The notes beneath the pieces are model-generated. The model was not told the DNA's origin, made no database searches, and saw nothing but the letters and a program-made list of their open reading frames with translations. Shown here one piece after another: positions 63,366-64,000 of a stretch of 64,000 nt of DNA; the first letter of the stretch is position 1; every line of letters begins with the position of its first letter. A program made the translations under genes and the position numbers. The stretch is from Warburgia ugandensis (Eukaryota; Streptophyta; Magnoliopsida; Canellales; Canellaceae), in contig CP141134.1 in NCBI GenBank assembly GCA_035236585.1, positions 21,258,414 through 21,322,413 of the forward strand. The letters are read 5' to 3'.

Positions 63366-64000
63366 CTAGATAATCTGTAGTTCCTTGTTAATCTCCTCTT
63401 GTTGTTTTACAAGCAACTGTATATTGTCATCAATTGATGGTTTCTTTGGTTGTTGAGAAAGATGGGAACCAGGTGGTTGCTGAGGAACTAAAGTCCTAGG
63501 AAATTTTTCTATAGGGAGGTTCATAGGACATCCTTGGTAATTGTTTTTAGACCATGACAAGATAGGATGCATAGCCCATCCTAGATTATAGGTCTCAAAG
63601 TAAGGATTATTGCTAGGGTTATGATATAAATTCATTACATTTGCTTGTTCCAAAAGATATTTAATGTACATGCTATTAGATGGACAAGTTGAATTTAAGT
63701 GTGACGAACTGGAACAAATAGAACAAGCCTCTTGTGGAGGTTTTGTGGATGCAATAGTAGCCATGTAGGCATCTATTCTCTGGAACATACTTTCAACCTT
63801 GTCCATTCTTTCAATCAATGAGTCAAGCTTATATGACATATTAGAGGTCACTCCTATTTTATACAAGCCTCCTTTTTTTTTAGGTTGCTTATTTCTCTCT
63901 TTCCTATTAGACTAATCCCTTTACTAGGAATTCCAAACTAAGGCCTCAAAAATTCCCAGGCATCTGTCTCATTTTTCAACATGAGGGCCCCTCCACTAGC
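63366..64000 (-). pseudogene. Element 6, gag C-terminal part
   Basis: The minus strand shows a coiled segment ('MSYKLDSLIERMDKVESMFQ'), a CX2CX4HX4C zinc knuckle (CSICSSSSHLNSTC) at ~63,690-63,735, then 'NNPYFETYNLGWAMHP' and 'LSWSKNN', the Athila gag hallmark. It continues past the window edge. Confidence 0.75.

Larger units (their letters stand above)
59043..64000 (-). mobile_element. Element 6: Athila-type Ty3/gypsy, gag-pol relic
   Basis: Minus-strand parts from right to left: gag (from the window edge to ~63,366), protease (62,152-62,511), reverse transcriptase (61,230-61,770), RNase H (60,650-61,120) and integrase (59,230-60,480), then 3' untranslated region, polypurine tract at 56,431 and a split 3' LTR. 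It is broken in well over ten places and is older than element 4, which sits in its LTR. The 5' end is beyond the window. Confidence 0.8.

Overview
The window is plant nuclear DNA, AT-rich and almost entirely intergenic. I see no convincing intact host gene. The assignment to a flowering plant rests on an Au-type SINE, long-LTR Ty3/gypsy chromovirus and Athila-type elements whose primer-binding sites match plant initiator tRNA-Met, a plant RTE-type LINE and a Ty1/copia relic. The species cannot be named from this sequence.

Layout. 1-1,329: purine-rich and unassigned DNA. 1,330-7,020: rearranged pieces of one old LTR family, here called family L, including a sense half-LTR facing a full antisense LTR, so the two form an inverted repeat of about 1.4 kb per arm. 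7,026-14,668: a (CTT)n microsatellite, unassigned DNA, an Au SINE at 10,557 and a weak exon-like stretch at 13,019. 14,669-16,404: a 1.7-kb terminal-inverted-repeat DNA element with a 42-bp subterminal repeat array. 16,405-18,814: unassigned DNA with microsatellites and a 162-bp tandem duplication. 18,815-20,088: Ty1/copia relic.

From 20,089 to the right edge the window is a nest of LTR elements, all on the minus strand. Element 3 (decayed Ty3/gypsy, LTRs from 20,089 and 27,734) interrupts the copia relic. A LINE with an inverted 5' part sits at its 3' LTR/internal junction. Element 3's right LTR is cut by a family-L element (LTR-B, 29,454-31,906), which is followed by the 3' LTR of an Athila-type element (element 6). 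That LTR is split by element 4, a chromovirus with LTRs of about 4.2 kb (33,140-56,204). Element 4's integrase gene is in turn split by element 5 (38,123-48,163), a 10-kb element with LTRs over 3 kb and no recognisable gag-pol, flanked by the target duplication TCGTC. Element 6's 3' untranslated part carries what looks like a solo family-L LTR (56,458-59,042). Its pol and gag relics fill 59,230-64,000.

Most notable: (1) the insertion chain with readable relative ages; (2) a fragment in element 5's LTR that reads like part of snurportin-1, a host snRNP import adaptor, so the element appears to carry captured gene sequence; (3) a stem-loop in the LTRs of two different elements at a similar distance from the LTR end; (4) the LINE with 5' inversion; (5) the TIR element whose subterminal array repeats part of its own terminus. 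All identities come from reading the sequence by eye; no database search was possible.
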